From Anaeramoeba flamelloides (Eukaryota; Metamonada; Anaeramoebidae): DNA of 64,000 bases. The notes below the pieces were generated by a model. The model was not told the DNA's origin and did no database searches. It saw only the letters and a program-made list of their open reading frames with translations. A program made the translations under genes and the position numbers. The DNA lies in assembly GCA_027625915.1 (NCBI GenBank), contig JANTQA010000029.1, positions 2,542,001 to 2,606,000 of the forward strand, given 5' to 3'. Below are positions 47,933 through 60,628 of this stretch, in pieces; the first letter of the stretch is position 1, and the number at the start of each line of letters is the position of its first letter.

Positions 47933-50900
47933 CAGCAATTGTGTTTATTATTTTGGGTATTATTATTATTATTATGATTATTTGGAATTAATCGGTTTTG
48001 GTTCAATTGTCTGGTTTGATGCAAGATCGTTAGGGATCGTTAACAATTAAATATTCCAAAAATTTTTTAAAAACAAAAAATAAATTGATTAAAAAATGAT
48101 CAGAGGATATGACTTACAGGAGAAATAAATATTAAAAATTGCCAAGTTTGTAGATGTTTATTCCTTTAAGAACTTTATTGATCCAAAGTTCTCAAAATAT
48201 TCCAATTTATGTTTTGAGGTGCTTTTTTTTTTACCAGTAAAAAAAAAGATTTCTGGTATAAAAACTCAGAATAGTTAAACGTGGGCTTCAGTTCAAGAAA
48301 ACGAATAGTGAGTACAAAAACTTAGTGTTTTATTCAGAAATACCGTTTCTTTTGTGATACTAAGGACAGTTTGAAAAAAAAATCCTAAACCCTTCAATTT
48401 ACTAAAAACACTTTGAAATTTTTACAACTAAAACTTCAAAATAATGAAATGTTAACCTTGATAAATTCACATTCTCTGATATTGATAAATACACCTACTC
48501 CAACCTTAATTTAAAATAATTATTCATTTTTGGTCTTACCAAACAATGATAAATATCTTATTGAATTAATATATTTGAATATTTCTAAATAAATTGTTAT
48601 TTCATTTTTAGTAAAGGGGACAATTAAAATTCAATGTTGGTTTTTTAGAGCTCCACAGTAATTCCAATTTTCCAAAGGCTTTTGAAAGCGTCAATATTTA
48701 ACAAAATAATATTTTTTTGAAAATTATAATTTATCGTGAATTTGGTTTATCTTGAAGGTAAGATTTGTTTATAAAATTTTACCTTGATCAAAAAACATTT
48801 TGCCAATAGTTACTATTTAAAAAACGAAAACAAATTTTAGAATGACCATTGTGAAAAAAATTTGGATCATTAAAAAAAATTGTGTCACAAAAAAATTTGT
48901 TTTGGTTTTTTAAATAGTAAATATTAGCAAAATGATTTTTGATCAAAGTAAAATTTTATAAACAAATCTTACATTTAAGAAAAATCAAAGTCATTATCAT
49001 TAATAATTTTCAAAAGAAATATTAAATTATTGCATTTTGACTTTTTAGAATTACTGTGGAACTCTAAAAAACAAAAATTTACTTTTAATTGTAAACTTTA
49101 CTAAAAATGTTAATTATTTTTTATTAGATTACATTCCAAGATCAAGTTATTCATTGTTTGGGAAGATCAAAAATTAATAACTATGTGAAATTAAAGTTTG
49201 TTCTTTGGGTATTTTTAGAATTTAAATGGTTTCTGGAATCTTGGTATTTCGTTATTCAGAAGTTTTGATTTTAAACCATTAGTGGAAAACAATCTCTTCT
49301 GAAAAAATAGCTTTTTTTGGGAAGATTTTATGATCCAAAAAGGTTTAAAGTGATATTTAAGATTAACCTTGATAGTTCTGTGTTAATTAACAATGACAAA
49401 TATCTTATTGAATTAATGGATTTTAATATTTTCAAATAAAGAGTTCTCTTATTTTTAGTAAAGTTCACAATTAAAATTCTATTTTTGTTTTTTAGAGTTC
49501 CAAAGTAATTCTAAAAAGTCAAAATGCAATAATTTAATATTTCTTTTGAAAACTATTAATGATAATGACTTTGGTTTTTCTTAAATGTAAGATTTGTTCA
49601 TAAAATTTTACTTTGATCAAAAATCATTTTGCCCATAGTTACTATTTAAAAAACGAAAACAAAATTTTCAATGAACAAATTTTATTTCATAACCCAATTT
49701 GTTTTCATAATGGAAACTCAAAATTTGAATTCATCAACCTGAAAAAAAAATCTTGAAGACCAAAAATGATTAGTCTAGGAATATCAGGATTGTAGAATTT
49801 GAGGATAATTGAAATACTTATATATTATGAAAAAATATTGATATTTAAAAAATGTGTAATATGTTTTATATTTCGATCAAATGATAACAAGTAACTGTGT
49901 TTTTGTTAATTTTTTTTTTTTTTTTTTTATCCAAATTTAAACCAATTTTAAAGCCAATGGAGAATTTTAATAAAAATTCTAATATTTTGTTCTCTAAGTT
50001 TTCTATTTTATTCTCTAAAATTGTTAATTTTCTAAATAAAACTATAAACTCCAGAAAACCTAACATTGTTTTTTTATTCTAGGTTTAAAAAGAAAAGATA
50101 ATTAATCTTCATTGTATTTTGAAATTAAAAAAAAGTTAATATTTTCCGGAATTCATATGGATAGAGCAAAATCTTAGGTTTTACTGTATTCCTTTAAATT
50201 CTGGTAAATTAAACATAACTTGTCCTAGATTTTACAAAATTCAAAAACAATTAATAAAATCAAAGATTTTACTTTATTCTCTTAAATTTAGGAAAATCTA
50301 ACAAAAAGTGTTCTTCAAGTGATGTAGAGTGTTCTCAAATAACGGCATTTTTTTTAATTTCAGAAATTAAAAGAAAATTTTTTAAATTTCCTTTTTATTT
50401 TTAAAATTAAAAAAAAAAAAATAAGAGCAGTTTTCTGGGGGTTTTCTATTTTATTTGTGAAGTGCCTACGGTTTCTTGACGTTTTCTGTTTATTTGTAAT
50501 GTCTTTGGTTTTCCAGATAAAAAGAAAACTCAAGAAAACCCAACTACTGAAAGAGTACATTCATTTCATCCCTTCAAAATAAATAAAAAAAAAAAATCAA
50601 AGATTTTACTCAATTTTTAAAACTTATGATAAATCTAACAAAATTCCTTAACAGGTATTTTATTTAATTTTAAAAAATCTAAAATTTAGACCTTCAATTT
50701 CTATTTTTTTTTTAATTTGAGATTCTACAATAGATATTATAAATATGTTTTCCCAAAAAGTAACAAGATCAATAAATTTACAAAAATCTTGTTTTTTTAA
50801 TATTTGAATTGCCATTCTGGAAAAAAGGTGAAACAAATTTTTTAATTAGGAACTTTACTGAGAACCGGAATATTTAGATCTATTAATAAAAGAAGAAAAA

Positions 50901-52281
50901 AAATAAATAAAATAAATAAAGATTAAATCGAGGATACAACAAAATAACAGTTTTTTTTTTGTAATTTATTTTTTTGATAAAGAGGTTTTTATTTGGTTGA
51001 TCTATTATTCAAATTTTGTTCAAAAAATTGACTATTTTTGCAATATCCAAGAACACACTGACAATTTCGGTAAATTAAAGTAGATTTCAATTGTATTTGT
51101 TGGTTTGATTGAAAATAATATAATGGGTCATTTTTTGAAGTTAATTTGTATCTTTTTTTCACATTGATTTTACTTTTTCTTTTCTAGTTCTATTAAGGTT
51201 ACCTATGCAAACCCATGTTTCATTTTTTTTTTAACCTGTTTCACTTTTTTTCCCAAAAGATTCATATAAATATTCTTTAATTATATGATATTTTAATTGA
51301 AATAATTTGAACTAAAGTGGCAAAAAAGGACTTGGATAAGGAGGATTGATTCACAGATATTTTGAAATTTTTTTCTTGATCCAAGTATAATTATTTTTTA
51401 CAATCAATTTTTGATAGATCAAATATTTCTAACTTATATAATAGTAAAATATGTAAATCGGCCTTAAAAAATTGAATTTTTAATCCATTAGAAAAATTAT
51501 TTTTACTTTAAGATATTGATTAATTTTTTAAAATTGTTCGTAACTTTCTCTTGGTTAAATTTTAAAGGAATTTGTTAATATCTCCATAATATCAAGATAA
51601 AAAAATTCCATTGGAATTAAAGGTTTTTTTTAGTAACCATTAGAGGATTCTTTTCAAAATCTCTTATTATTTTATCTATTTTTTGTAATTGAAAATTTAT
51701 ATCTACAAATGATCATTTCATATTAAAAATTAGAACATAGACAGACTTTGAAACATCTATTATTAATGTTGTGATATTTTACTGAATTGAAAATGAGTAA
51801 TAAATCAAAAAATTAAAGGAGATAATGTATCTTTTTCACAAACACCAATTATTTCTTTTGAATAATAAATAAGTAGATAATTTTTATGATTTAATTTTTT
51901 ATGGATTGTCTGATTCTAAAAAAAAAAGACAATTGAGTTTTATTTCAATAAAAGTCAAAAAGTAAGAAAATAACAAGGTGGTTTGTCAAAAGAGACATTA
52001 ATATAAAGTTTTAAAAAAGTTCCCTCAAATGATCTTTAATAAATACAAAAGAAATATCAATATTTCACAATTTATAAAATAATATCAATATTTTATTTTC
52101 CAAATTAATAATCTTTTCCTCAAATCTAAAGAAAATCTTGAAGAGAGAGAAAATAATATATCAATTAAGATTGACTAATTTGTGATTAACTCAAAAATTA
52201 ATAATTTATTAATCATTTTTTTTATTTCACACCATAAAAGTCTTTTTTCAAAAGCAACTCAAATAGTTTCAGTCAGACCAA
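47933..52281. other. Intergenic region between UVRAG-like and GPR107-like genes (bidirectional 5' ends)
   Basis: R3 arms occupy 48607-49680. In 49700-52281 I see AT-rich sequence with no element or gene I can support. Repeated words such as CCAGAAAACC/GAATTCTGG near 50050-50540 hint at decayed hairpin elements. Small ORFs at 49866-50082 are on opposite strands and mirror one another. Confidence 0.55.
48607..49680. repeat. R3 long-hairpin family, one element plus an extra arm
   Basis: Three arms of about 240 bases. 48607-48840 and 49455-49680 share one orientation and 48865-49105 the other; block TTTTTTAAATAGTAA and its mirror occur in each. The pair 48865-49105 and 49455-49680 with a 350-base centre resembles 12150-13590. 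The extra arm at 48607 is back-to-back with it and could extrude a long hairpin. Confidence 0.75.
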
Positions 52282-55200
52282 ATGCTAAAGAATTATTTTT
52301 TTTTTTTCTTGTTCATTATTGCTGTAAATTGTCGTGTTGATGATCTTAAAATTGAAAACGATCAACGCAAAGGGTATTTTGTTGATTGGTTTGGTTTTAC
52401 TCAAGGAGGACAAGCTGAAATACAATTAACAAATTTTAAAGTATAATTTGCAAAAATGTTTTTTCTTTTTTTGCTTTTGGGTGTCTCTGTTATTTTGCAC
52501 TCTGAGAACCAAAAATCTTTTTATTCAAACACAAATTAAAATAATAAGCACAACACAAAGGAACTAACGCATAAAAATTTCCCCACACCATAATACACCA
52601 CAAATATAATTCCACCAAATAAACAAAAAAAAAACAAAAAATTCCAAATCAAAAGACAAATAAAAAGATTTCAAAAGATAGCTTTGAGTTGCTTGAAATG
52701 GGGTTTATAATTTTACCAATTGAAACAATCCCTACAAGGTATATTGAAGAAGATCCGATTTCTTGTTCTGTGATTAATGGCTTTATATCAGAAAATGAAT
52801 ATTTAATCAAAAAACCAAAAAAAAAATGGATTGAAGGCTTTACACATGAGACGACAATTGAAAAAGAAGGCCTGTATGGGGTATATTTTAAAACATGTGA
52901 AACGGAACCAGACACCATATCCTATGATTTAAGATTGAAATTAAAGAATGATGATAATTATTTATCCTTGGAGGAGGAAGAATTGCCTTTAGTCTACCTC
53001 GGATTTTCACTACTCTATATTTTTATTACAGTTGTTTGGTTATCATACCTCGGAATGAAACGGAAAAATTCCAAAATTACCAAATTACATAGACTTTATA
53101 CAATTTTGTTATTTGCCAAAATGTTTGCAATTATTAGCAAATCCTTTGGATATTATTATTTGAAAAAAACTGGCATGCACCAAGGATGGAATATACCTTA
53201 TTATTTTTTTGCAGTGTAAGTTTCTTTATTTAGCATTCTTTTGTTTTAGCTTTTAAGTTGTTATCTCCAAGTAATTTTTCCAAAGTCTTTTTGTGATCAT
53301 ACTTGATGTATTGAAAAAAATACCTTAAAATGAAAATAATCCCAGAAAAGATTTTTAATTGTGAATATTAGTAAAATTGTTTTGTAATTGCTGAATAATT
53401 AATTTAAGAATCAAACTCTGAAAATTATAACTATCTTACTTCTTAGAGTGATGAATGATTAAATTACACTTGTTCAAAATATCACTATTTAATCAATCAA
53501 AAAAACAAGAATAAAAAATATCATAGTACAAATTCATAAAAAATCTCTATAAAACTTGATTATTTTTCAAAAAAACTAGATCTACTTATACTATCAAACA
53601 ATTAAATGAGTGTTCGTTAGATAACTCCACTTTAATGAACTTAAGGTAGGTTTATAACTTGGTTCATAAAAAAATTGATCTAGTTATAGAAAACATTTGA
53701 TTTTAAGGAAGTAGATACATTTTACCATTTGAAAAATTTTAATTGTAGAAAAATTACTGAAAAATATTTTTTGAGTGCCACCAGATATTGAAACTTTGAA
53801 ACCAAAATCCAATTCGCTAGTCTATTCGTGAAAAGAAAGCGAACCCAAAGTAATTCAGAGCTGAATCTTTAATTTTTTGATTTTTTGAACATTTTTTTGT
53901 GATTAAAATTTTGGTTTTATTAAATTTGGTTTTGGATCTCGAGAGATGTGTTTATACGAACGAGTAAAATTAATCAAACAGTAAACCAAAACAATATACC
54001 CCAAAAGAAGTGTATTTGAAACAAATATTTTCTTTTTAGATGACTAAACACGAAAGATCACCTTTCCAAAGAAATTTGTTGAAATCAAGAATGAAAAAAA
54101 AAAAAAATCGATAAAAGCCTATTTACGAAGATTTGTTTTCTTTGTCTTCTTAGTTTGTAGGAATATAAACTATTTTTTTCCTTGAATTTCTCGCCACATT
54201 ACTATTTATTATTATTTAACAAAACATTTTGTGACAAATTTGCTTTCAAAATTCTTTTTTAAAATATTTTTATCAAACCAATACCAAAACAAAGAATACT
54301 ATTTTAAAAATTAAAATAAGGGGGTTGAAATTCTTAGAATCAAAAAACAGTTACAAAAGATTCAAATCAAAATAATTGAAAAATTCAAGAAAAAATTTCA
54401 ATCAGATTCAGAATTATTTTGGGTTCTCAATTTAATGTAAAATAAATAATTATAAAATCAAACGAATTTGTCCAATAAACCCTTATTCGTATGAAGAAGT
54501 ATTAAATAAATATCTTATTTTCTGAACATAACTAAGAATTAGATGAATTAAATGAAAATAGGATTTTTGAATTCATTTTGGAAATTCTTTAGAAATAAAC
54601 AGTAATTTGTTTATCAAAAATTTTCCAAACAAAATTATAATCATAAAGAATTAAAAATAAAACAAAATAAAGAATAAGTAATTGTGTAAAATGTTACAGA
54701 TAAGATCAAGAAATAAATGATTTTTATTTATCTTTTTTTGATCGATTTTTTCATTTTTTTGATTTCCGTTTTTTTGTTGGTATGAAAATATCTTATACTA
54801 GGATATATCCCACTCTAGTATTTATTAAAATATCAGTGTATTTGACTAAAGAAATGATTTGAAGAATTCAGTTTCACATAAACCGTGGCACTCAAAAAAT
54901 GAAAAATGTACTCAACCCCTTAAATATAATAAATTATTAAGCAATTACAGAACAATTTTTCTAATATTAGCAATTAAAAATCGAGACTGGGATTATTTTT
55001 ATTTCAGGTATTTTTCACAAGACCATACCTAACCATCTCCATGCCAAATTTTATTCAAATCTTTAAGAAATAATGAAAATTATACTTGGTGAATTTGCTA
55101 TTGTTCATTTTAAATTGTTTTTTTCATCATTAGTTGTTGTAGTTTTCGTGATTTGTAAAAAAGGCAATTAAGGGAGTAGGTACATTTTACCAATTTCGAG

Positions 55201-57380
55201 TGTCATAGTTTCTGAGAAATTGAAATAATTAAAATCACTTTTTTAACCAAATAAATTAATACTTTTTCTTTTTGTTTTTTCAACCAATAAAAATTTGGAA
55301 CTTGTTTGATTCCAAAATATTTTTTTCTTCTTTATCATCTAAATTACTAATTTACCATTAGTAATCAGAGTGAATGTAGTAGAGTACTTAGGCTTTTCTT
55401 TATCTCCAAATTACTATTTACCATTAGTAATCAGAGTGAGTGCCGTAGAGTGCCTAGGTTTTTTTTTAATTTTTGAAATAAAAACCTAACAGCCGTTTTC
55501 CAGAATTTAAAAGAATCGAGTAAAAACTTAGATTTTTACAACATTCTTTTGAATTCTGGAAAACCCAACGGCTGTAAGAGGATCTTTTATCACCCCCTTC
55601 ATTCAATAAAATAAGCAAAATAAATAAAATAAATAAATGAATACTTTTTAATAAAGAGTGGGATTGGAATATATCCGAGTTTAAATAAATTTACATCCCA
55701 ATTAAAAAATGGAAATCAAAAAAATTAAAAAATTGAAATTAAAAAAATCAAATATTTATTGATCTTTTCTGTCATATTTGATAAAATTACTTCTTCATTA
55801 CTGTGTTTTGTTTTTAATTCTTCCTTGAAAAACTTTTATTTGGAAGCTATTTCCAATAAAGTGGGGCAAATTCATTTTAAAATATATTTATTAAACTAAA
55901 TCTTCAAAAAAGTATTTAAACATCCAAAATCCTTAACTGCCATTTATTGGTTCTTGATAATAATTCAATTTGTTTCTTAGTATTGTATTACATAAATAAA
56001 AGATATTAAAAATTTCTCATCTCGATTTTATCTGATATTTTTTAGTGGTGAAAATTGGGTGATTATTATTTTCTTTTTGATCGAAAAAATCGTTTTAATA
56101 ACTTTTTTAATCTCAACAAATTTTCAAAGAGAATTGAATGCATAAAACTGCATTTTATTGTTTAAAAAATCATTTGTACCCTTTCCATATTTCCAGTTTT
56201 TTTTATTGAAATTATCCGTACATTGCTTTCTCCAAAAAAAGTACTATTTTTTTTTTCATTTTTTGGAAATATTTTATCGAACATATTTTGAAATTAATAC
56301 CATAGTCATTGATTCAATCGGTATTAATATTTAGCTTAATTTGATATTGTCAATTAACAAATACCTTCACTAACAAAGATGACTTTTTCTATAAAATGTA
56401 AAAAAAAAAATTCCCCACTTTTTTGGAAATGCCTTATGCTTGATCTTCAATTTTAAAAATAGAAAGGTTTTAAAAACAATAAAAACCCTCGAAAACCATC
56501 TCCGAACAGTTCAGTGTTTTAAGAATTTTTTCATATTTTTAACATTTGGGATGAATTTGATAGATTCATTCAAAAGATAAATAATTAAAACCCTCCATTT
56601 TTTATTTATTTATATTTCACTCTTCAACTAATACGCTATCTCTATATTCTATATTTAATAATTCAAAATAACTATATTCTTGCAATTTTATTTATTTTAT
56701 TTAATAATTTTAAAATTAGTTGCAAGGGAATTTTATTTATTGTGGTAATTGTACTTTTAGGAACCGGCTATTCATCAATTAAATCTTCATTAAATAACCG
56801 AGAAAAGAAAATACTTATGATTGTCATTCCTATCCAAATCATTACAAACATTGCATTAATTATTGTTGAGGAAACATCACCCGTTAATCAAAGTTACTTC
56901 ACTTGGTGGGATTTATTGAAATTCTTTGATATTTTATGCGTTTGCTTAATACTGATCCCCATTTTTTGGAGTATTAACCATTTAAAAAAAGTTTCAACAA
57001 TAGACGGCAAACAATTTAAAAATTTAGAAAAAATAACAACATTCAAACAATTTTATTTAATTACCGTTTGCTATATTTATTTTACGAGAATATTAATAGT
57101 TTTTCTTTCACATTCACTTTCTTATAAATATCATTGGATTTCAATTTTGGCCGTTGAATTATCAACCTCCCTTTTTTTAATATTCATTGGTTATAAATTT
57201 CGCCCTTATCCTGAAAATATCATTATCAACATATATGGAAATGGAAATGGAAATGATAATGATAATGATGAAGAACTCCCAATAATTCATAATGACCCGT
57301 TAGATACAAAATCGGTTATTAAAAGGGATATAAGAGATGCACAGGAAATTGAAGACAGTGAAAATATTTATGAAAATTAA
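52282..57380 (+). CDS. GPR107/GPR108-type (GOST) seven-transmembrane protein, 448 aa (exons 52282-52440, 52689-53215, 56720-57380)
   Basis: Members are Golgi/trans-Golgi seven-TM proteins with a luminal GOLD-like domain, involved in retrograde and endosomal traffic. Exon 1 starts MLKNYFFFLFIIAVNC, a signal peptide, then RKGYFVDWFGFTQGGQAEIQ, as in GPR107. Exon 2 gives KEGLYGVYFKTCE, the first TM segments and TKLHRLYTILLFAKMF, ending GCAGT|GTAAGT. Exon 3 opens after ATTAG (V|CKGILFIVV) and gives LLGTGYSSIKSSL, KKILMIVIPIQIITNIALII, WSINHLKKVSTIDGKQFKNL, YLITVCYIYFTRILIVFL and IGYKFRPYPEN. These match GPR107/108 motifs in order with almost no gap at the 3.5-kb intron. Intron 1 is 248 bases, phase 0. 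The C-terminal tail has GNGNGNDNDND from a short repeat and is acidic. It is close in length to plant homologues and shorter than animal ones. Confidence 0.92.
53302..55025. mobile_element. M1 element, copy 2, split by T1 copy B
   Basis: The outer arms (TTTTTAATTGTGAATATTAG near 53362 and its mirror near 54965) match M1 at 24126-24615, in the opposite orientation. Removing 53703-54923 leaves about 505 bases, close to the 490-base intact copy. It is more diverged than copy 1. Confidence 0.82.
53707..54919. mobile_element. T1 element, copy B (1213 bases), TTAA-flanked, nested in M1
   Basis: TTAA lies at 53703-53706 and 54920-54923. The inverted ends read GGAAGTAGATACATTTTACC and GGGGTTGAGTACATTTTTCA. 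Further in, both arms carry TTTTTGAGTGCCAC. The family is matched by 27391-28788. No ORF. The TTAA target suggests a piggyBac-like non-autonomous element. Confidence 0.82.
55168..55260 (+). mobile_element. T1 left end, solo
   Basis: TTAAGGGAGTAGGTACATTT begins at 55168 and continues TACCAATTTCGAGTGTCAT, like the T1 termini. No right end was found before exon 3. Confidence 0.6.
55335..55462 (+). repeat. Direct duplication of about 60-65 bases
   Basis: TTACCATTAGTAATCAGAGT followed by GTAGAGT and a TAGG motif occurs twice in a row, with few differences. Confidence 0.8.
55488..55575. repeat. Short hairpin element
   Basis: ACAGCCGTTTTCCAGAATTT and, inverted, ACAGCCGTTGGGTTTTCCAG form arms of about 30 bases. 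The word TTTTCCAGAATTCAC recurs at 45973 and 58872, so a small dispersed family is possible. Confidence 0.6.
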
Positions 57381-58577
57381 ACAAATTTAAATAATAACAA
57401 TAAATTCAAATGGTTTTGAAATGTTGTTTTTTTCCAAAAATTGATACTATTTCATTTAAATAATTATTAATTTTTTTAATGTTTATCATCATTATTATTA
57501 TTATCATTATACTTTGATAGTCTAATTTTGGAATATCAAAATTTCATTAAACTAACAAAATAGTATGTAAAAAAAAAATCTCTCCATTCACTCATTTCTA
57601 AAATAAAAGACATTCTTTTTTATTTATTTATTTATTTTTTAAAATAATTATTGGTTGTTTCATTGTTTAAGGTTGACCATCCCCGAAATTTGAAAAAATG
57701 ATTATCCTGTAACAGTTGTGGGAACTAAACTATTTTTCAAAAATGTTGACTCACTTTATAATGCTATTGAAAGTTGTTTTACGGGGTTATTTTTGTATTC
57801 CTATGAAAAAACTATTTTCAAATTTTTAGTTCAGAATCATTTTTTCTAATTTTTATCCTTTATTATTTTCAATGTGAAATTTTAAATTTTTCGTTCAGAA
57901 TCATTTTCTTTTTCTTTTTCTTTTTTTTTGAAAAATTTTTCTAATTTCATCAAATTTTTGTTTTTCTTTTTTTTTTTTTTTTGTTTTTTTTTTGATTTTC
58001 CAAAAGATCATGTGGTAAAAAAAAAGATGTTCGAGAATACCAATAACATTAAGAAATTTGATACTCTGTCATGTGTTCTTATATTCAGATACCCATTATC
58101 GAAATATCTTTTTAAACTTTTTTTTCAGTTAAATTTCAGTAATAATAAATCCATTTTGCTAATTTCAAAAATTGTATTTCACTTTTTTTTCGTTTTTTGG
58201 TTTTATTTTTTTTATTTTTTAAAATATCAGGTTTTTTTCAATGTTGAGAATAATTTAAAATGAAATAATTAATTAAATTTAATTATTTGTTGTTCTTGAA
58301 TACAAAAGGAATTATTTTTTTTTTAATTTCAAAATGAGGTAAAATTTTTTTAATTAATTTGTAAATTTGTTTTACAATAAGATTTGTTTTTTTGTTATCA
58401 GATACCTTAAAAAAAGATTATTTTTAAAAACTTTTTTTCAGAATATATTTATCTAATTAAGGCAACAGCTCCAGAAAAGATAAGTCACTTATTTATTTAT
58501 ATGAGAGAAAGGTGTCTTTAAAAATATATTATCAAATCAAAAAAAAAGAGAGGAAGCATATAATTAAAAAATTAATA

Positions 58578-58813
58578 CTGATAAATTCAAATTTATTCTA
58601 TAAAAATATTTTGTTCAATTTCCATTTTTGTAATTAAATAAACTCAACTAATAAAAAAACTCTAGAGAAAGATTCTTTTAAAAAGATAAACCAATTTTAC
58701 AAAGTTTTTTCACATATAAACAAAGAGAATGCCTTATTGAAAGCTTGTATAAAAAAAAGTTGGAAAATGGAAAATGAACAAAAATTTTTCAGATATTTCT
58801 TAGAATTTATCAG
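58578..58813. mobile_element. M5 TA-flanked MITE, copy 2
   Basis: 236 bases, ends CTGATAAATTCAAATTTATT and the mirror AGAATTTATCAG, TA on both sides. It matches 16390-16621. Confidence 0.8.
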
Positions 58814-59631
58814 TAGAAATAAAAAAATTTCATTTTTTTTTACCAATTTAAAAATATCTAATGTAGTTGGGTTTTCCAGAATTCACAGGTGGGTGGTAGA
58901 ACCTAGATAAAAAGATTACCAATAAAAAATAAAAAGTCTACAATCCGTGATTAATAATTGGTATTAAGGGAATCTCAGAGTGGGGGTAATATGATCCTGA
59001 ATTTGGATATATAAATATATTTACTATTTGAATTAAACCCGATTTCAAAATCATTGGCCCATTAAAAATCAAATTTTGATAATAAATGTTTTTATAAATT
59101 GAAATTGTTTATTATAATGTACAAAATTATTTTTTTTATTATTCAGTTCTGTTCAATAGAAATACAAGTATTTTTTTTAAAATAAAATGAAAAAAAAGTA
59201 AAATAAAAATAAATAGTAAAAAAAAAATTGGGCCTATTAATATGAAATTTATTTTATTTTTTGTATTCGATTTTTTATTACAGGTTGTTTTTCTTTAGTA
59301 CATTATGTTTTCGAATATTAATAGCTTTGTTAAAAAAAAAACCCTATATTTTTAAAAGTTTTTACTATGTTTCAAATTAAAATGGTTTTAGATTTGATTG
59401 GTTTAAGGTACTAGTATCTATTAATTGTTTTTTTTTTTGAGCAATTTCTAAATAAGGATTTATTCTCTAGAAATAAGTTTAATATTAAAATAAAAAGGGG
59501 TTTTGAAATGAAAGTAATTGTCAAAAAATTTTCCCAATCTCTTTTAAATTAAGGCAAAAAAATTTAATAGAGATTAGTCCCTTTAGAAAAATTTAAAAAA
59601 TGATTTAATCTTTGAAAAATAATCTTAAATA

Positions 59632-59873
59632 GATGTTGTGAAAAAAAGGTGGGGTGAGGAAAAAAAAAGGGACAGCTTATTTTTCTCAAAAATTAAAAAT
59701 TTTGAATTCAACATTAGTAAAACTGATCAAAATCACCCATTGGATTCTTATTATCTTCAAAAAATCAAAATAGTTTTGTTCAGTTTTACAAATGTTGAAT
59801 TCAAAATTTTTAATTTTTGAGAAAAATAAGCTGTCCCTTTTTTTTAACTCACCCCACTTTTTTTTCACAACAG
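59632..59873. mobile_element. M8 near-perfect hairpin element, 242 bases
   Basis: Arms of about 90 bases are almost identical: both contain GGGACAGCTTATTTTTCTCA and TTTTGAATTCAACATT. The likely TA flanks are at 59630-59631 and 59874-59875. The same 25-residue peptide can be read from both strands, purely because the arms mirror each other. Confidence 0.88.
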
Positions 59874-60098
59874 TAATATTATTTTTTGAAAGAAGAAATT
59901 CCATTATTAAAATCGGAAAAAACTTTGATTTTTTTAAATTAAATTTTTGAAATTAATAAAACTCAATCGTTAATTTTTGGTTTTGCCAGATTAACAAAAG
60001 TTTTCTCAATTTCACCACTTTGAAGGAGAAAAAGATGTGACATTAAATTTCTAGAAGAAAGAATTGATTCAAGGAATACTAAGAATTTTGGTGGATTG

Positions 60099-60277
60099 CT
60101 GGTATTTAAATTAAAAATGGGTAAAAATATTCACTTCCTTTTCTCGAAATTTTTTTATAAATAGACTTGTCAAAGAAGAAGGTTGCAATTTGGGGTTTTG
60201 GATTATTTTTTGGAAATTGAAAAAAAGGAAATGGAAAATGAAGTGACAGTTTTGCCCATTATAAATTCAAATAATAG
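60099..60277. mobile_element. M4 MITE, copy 5
   Basis: 179 bases, the same length as copy 1, with CTGGTATTTAAATT at the left and TA at the right flank; the left TA has become TG. Inner block GCAATTTGGGGTTTTGGAT matches copy 1. Confidence 0.82.
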
Positions 60278-60295
60278 TATTTTTTTTTTTTTTTT

Positions 60296-60480
60296 AGTTA
60301 TGATAAAATTGGTATTTCCAAATATAATCCTTGCTTTTTTTTCTTCTTGTTTCAAGGTAACATAAATTCAATACACAACAGTGTGTATACCTCAATACGA
60401 ATCAATTTTGATTTTTAACATATGGATATTTTTAGTAAAAAATATTTTAGGAATTCTAATTGTTCGAGAATTATCTTGTT
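60296..60480 (+). repeat. M9-related fragment
   Basis: Blocks CAAATATAATCCTTGC, AAGGTAACAT and GTATACCTCAATACGAATCA match the left third of the M9 elements at 22115 and 28981. Confidence 0.6.
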
Positions 60481-60628
60481 TTAAATAACAAGTTTGTCTG
60501 GTTAGTTCACCAAAAAAGAAAGTATAATATTTCAAAAAAATTTCCAATTATGTTATTGAGTCAGGATTGATAATTATTTCATTTTTTTTCAATAAAGTCG
60601 AAAGATTATATTCGCAATAATTACCAAA

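Larger units (their letters stand above)
53216..56719 (+). other. 3.50-kb second intron of the GPR107-like gene
   Basis: GTAAGT donor at 53216, AAATTAG acceptor at 56719, phase 2. It holds M1 copy 2 with nested T1, a second T1 left end (55168), a direct duplication (55335-55462) and a small hairpin (55488-55575). In 55640-56719 I see nothing named. Confidence 0.88.
57381..60628. other. Intergenic region between GPR107-like and surface-protein genes
   Basis: Contains M5 (58578), M8 (59632), M4 (60099) and an M9 fragment (60296). The 111-codon ORF at 57928 is Phe-rich and shows no family. The promoter of the surface-protein gene must lie downstream of or within 60099-60628. Confidence 0.6.

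Noticed and set aside
59638-59904. Two similar peptides on opposite strands (59638-59820 and 59904-59686)
   Set aside because: They come from the two arms of the M8 inverted repeat, not from genes.
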